Shown here in pieces: positions 41,495-42,656 of a stretch of 42,656 nt of DNA. A model generated the notes under the pieces. That model ran no database searches. It was not told where the DNA came from and saw only the letters and a program-made list of their open reading frames with translations. The stretch covers positions 1 to 42,656 of the forward strand of contig VGRO01000029.1 of assembly GCA_016875335.1 (NCBI GenBank), in the 5' to 3' direction. The position numbers and the translations under genes are program-made. Source of the DNA: Deltaproteobacteria bacterium (GTDB taxonomy: Bacteria; Myxococcota_A; UBA9042). Every line of letters begins with the position of its first letter. Position 1 is the first letter of the stretch.

Positions 41495-42535
41495 CTACTC
41501 CCGTGCGAGGCCGACCACCGTGACCTCGTTCTTGTCGTTGAAGAAATGGCGCGCCCTGCTCGCGTACCCAGCCGCCCTGGCGGTCGAGGTGGCCCGTGCG
41601 ATGGCCAACCAGTCGGGCTCGCCCTTGAACTTGAGGTGGACCACGAACCAGCGCATCCAGCGCTGCGTACACCAGGTCTCCAACAGCGCGCAACACCGGT
41701 CTGGCGTGGCGATGACGTCGCAAACCAGTCCTGCCACCGGACCGGCGGGTTGCCAGGAGAAGGCGTCGCCGACGACAGCCGTCACCTGCAGGTCCGCGAC
41801 CCAATTGGGTGCAAGCGGCGCACGGTCGACGGCGGTCACTGCGCACCCCAGTTGACGCAGGACGTGGGTCCAGCCACCCGGGCTCGCGCCGAGGTCCACC
41901 ACTGTATCGCCTGGCCGAGCAGGCTCGCCAAGCCACGCCAAGGCCTCGCGCAGCTTGCGAAAGGCGCTGTTCGGCGCGGCTGGGTCGTCCGCAGGATCGG
42001 CCAGACCGGCCGGGAACGGACTCGGCCAGCGCAGCGCTCCGCAAGCGTGGACGATCGGTGAGGCAGAGAACCATGCTGTATCGGGTCCCAGCAGCAGCAG
42101 TTGCATCAGTTTGCCCGGCCCCGCGTGGTCCTGGACAGTCCGACGTCGCGCCAGGGCCTTGTGCAGTCCGTCGCGGACCAGTTGAGCCCGCTGTGCGCCC
42201 GCGGGTCGCGGCTGGCCTTTGAGTTGCCCGGGCACCAGGGCATGCACGTCCCACCGCCCGGGCCACGCATCCCACTGCGCCGGCAAAAGAGCCAGTGCCG
42301 CATCACACATCTCGCGCACGGTTTGCCCGCGGATGGATCGGGCGTCGGGCAGCACCTGCAGCGCGTATGCCGGGTTCCAGTGGTCGAGCGCCTCGACGGT
42401 GCAAGGTTCGTCGACGCCGGCCCGGACCAGCCCGGGCAGCAGCGTCTCGGTGCGGGCCGTTGGCACACCCGCGCGCGCCAGTTCGCGGCGCAGCGTCGCC
42501 TCGCAGCCGTGACGGCAAGTGTAGAGCCAGGGCAC
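41495..42535 (-). CDS. rlmM: RlmM-like 23S rRNA ribose 2'-O-methyltransferase
   Basis: The 346-aa protein has an N-terminal THUMP-like region and a C-terminal FtsJ-type SAM fold. The K-D-K-E set is visible: Lys194 in AFRKLREAL, Asp273 in VCDVIATP, Lys302/304 in HLKFKG and Glu337 in NDKNEVTVV. The SAM motif is DLGASPGGWTHVL (214-226). RlmM methylates C2498 of 23S rRNA; membership of RlmM rather than a near relative is inferred from the CRHGCEATL start and NDKNEVT end. The only start after the upstream in-frame stop (42566) is GTG 42535, with no clear ribosome site. Confidence 0.82.
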   Translation of the reverse strand: MPWLYTCRHGCEATLRRELARAGVPTARTETLLPGLVRAGVDEPCTVEALDHWNPAYALQVLPDARSIRGQTVREMCDAALALLPAQWDAWPGRWDVHALVPGQLKGQPRPAGAQRAQLVRDGLHKALARRRTVQDHAGPGKLMQLLLLGPDTAWFSASPIVHACGALRWPSPFPAGLADPADDPAAPNSAFRKLREALAWLGEPARPGDTVVDLGASPGGWTHVLRQLGCAVTAVDRAPLAPNWVADLQVTAVVGDAFSWQPAGPVAGLVCDVIATPDRCCALLETWCTQRWMRWFVVHLKFKGEPDWLAIARATSTARAAGYASRARHFFNDKNEVTVVGLARE

Positions 42536-42560
42536 GGGGGCGGTTCCGGCGAGGACGGCT

Positions 42561-42617
42561 AGTACCTCAGGCCCGAAATTCGCGCCGGGTTCCGGCGCGC
42601 AACAGGGCTGAGGTACT
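42561..42617. repeat. Nested perfect palindrome upstream of the RlmM-like gene
   Basis: AGTACCTCAG (42561-42570) is the exact inverse of CTGAGGTACT (42608-42617), and inside them CGCGCC (42581-42586) pairs with GGCGCG (42594-42599). A two-part hairpin of this kind could be a REP-like repeat, a leader structure or a terminator of a gene beyond the window. It lies 26 bp before the GTG start. Confidence 0.55.
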
Positions 42618-42656
42618 TCCGGCCGCGGCTGCGGCCGGCTGCGGGGGTGAGCGCGC

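Overview
The window is very GC-rich, with strong G/C preference at third codon positions, tightly packed genes, several GTG/TTG starts and few gaps. A giant lipoprotein built of Cys-rich repeats plus MopE-type metal-binding motifs, a Pkn-type Ser/Thr kinase with a TPR partner, paired HCCA-isomerase-like proteins and many acyl-CoA genes point to a myxobacterium-like organism (Myxococcota / former Deltaproteobacteria). This is inference from gene content; no rRNA or other marker gene is present.

Layout. 1-3.2 kb (+): end of a probable outer-membrane protein, then a membrane/ferredoxin/flavin reductase fusion. 3.2-3.43 kb: a short AT-rich island between convergent genes that holds a strong candidate for the chromosome-dimer resolution site dif, with extra copies of one dif arm close by; genes on both sides run toward it. 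3.4-6.7 kb (-): a fatty-acid/acyl-CoA operon (PhaC-like hydrolase, SDR enoyl-CoA-reductase-like protein, acyl-CoA dehydrogenase). 6.8-15.3 kb: a defence island with two restriction-modification modules. The first (-) has a methylase, a PD-(D/E)XK nuclease and an SNF2 helicase whose zinc-finger N-terminal half is frameshifted away. The second (+) is a nuclease/methylase pair. An ISKra4-family element with recognisable inverted repeats lies between them, and a 179-bp MITE with TAA target duplications lies just beyond.

15.8-18 kb (+): folD and an isovaleryl-CoA-dehydrogenase-like gene. 18-20.8 kb (-): an OPT-family transporter and a dCMP-deaminase-like protein. A good sigma70-type promoter at 20838-20866 starts a four-gene + strand operon (58-aa basic protein, Asp-box propeller protein, two HCCA-isomerase-like proteins). 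23.7-26.5 kb (-): Ser/Thr kinase and overlapping TPR protein. 27-32.5 kb (+): 1813-aa Cys-rich lipoprotein. 32.5-32.8 kb (-): a small cytochrome-c-like lipoprotein. 33-36.4 kb (+): ATP-grasp / esterase / ATP-grasp operon, a candidate biosynthetic or protein-modifying system. 36.4-37.4 kb (-): Rrf2 regulator and DUF983-like protein. 37.6-40.5 kb (-): a probably cytosolic periplasmic-binding-protein/PAS/GGDEF/EAL protein. 40.7-42.5 kb (-): dapB and an RlmM-like rRNA methyltransferase.

The points most worth following are the dif candidate and its satellite arms, the disrupted UBZ-SNF2 helicase R-M island, the ATP-grasp/esterase/ATP-grasp cassette, the cytosolic ligand-binding c-di-GMP protein, the MITE, and a ~109-bp repeat present twice in intergenic DNA. 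I saw no tRNA, rRNA or CRISPR array.
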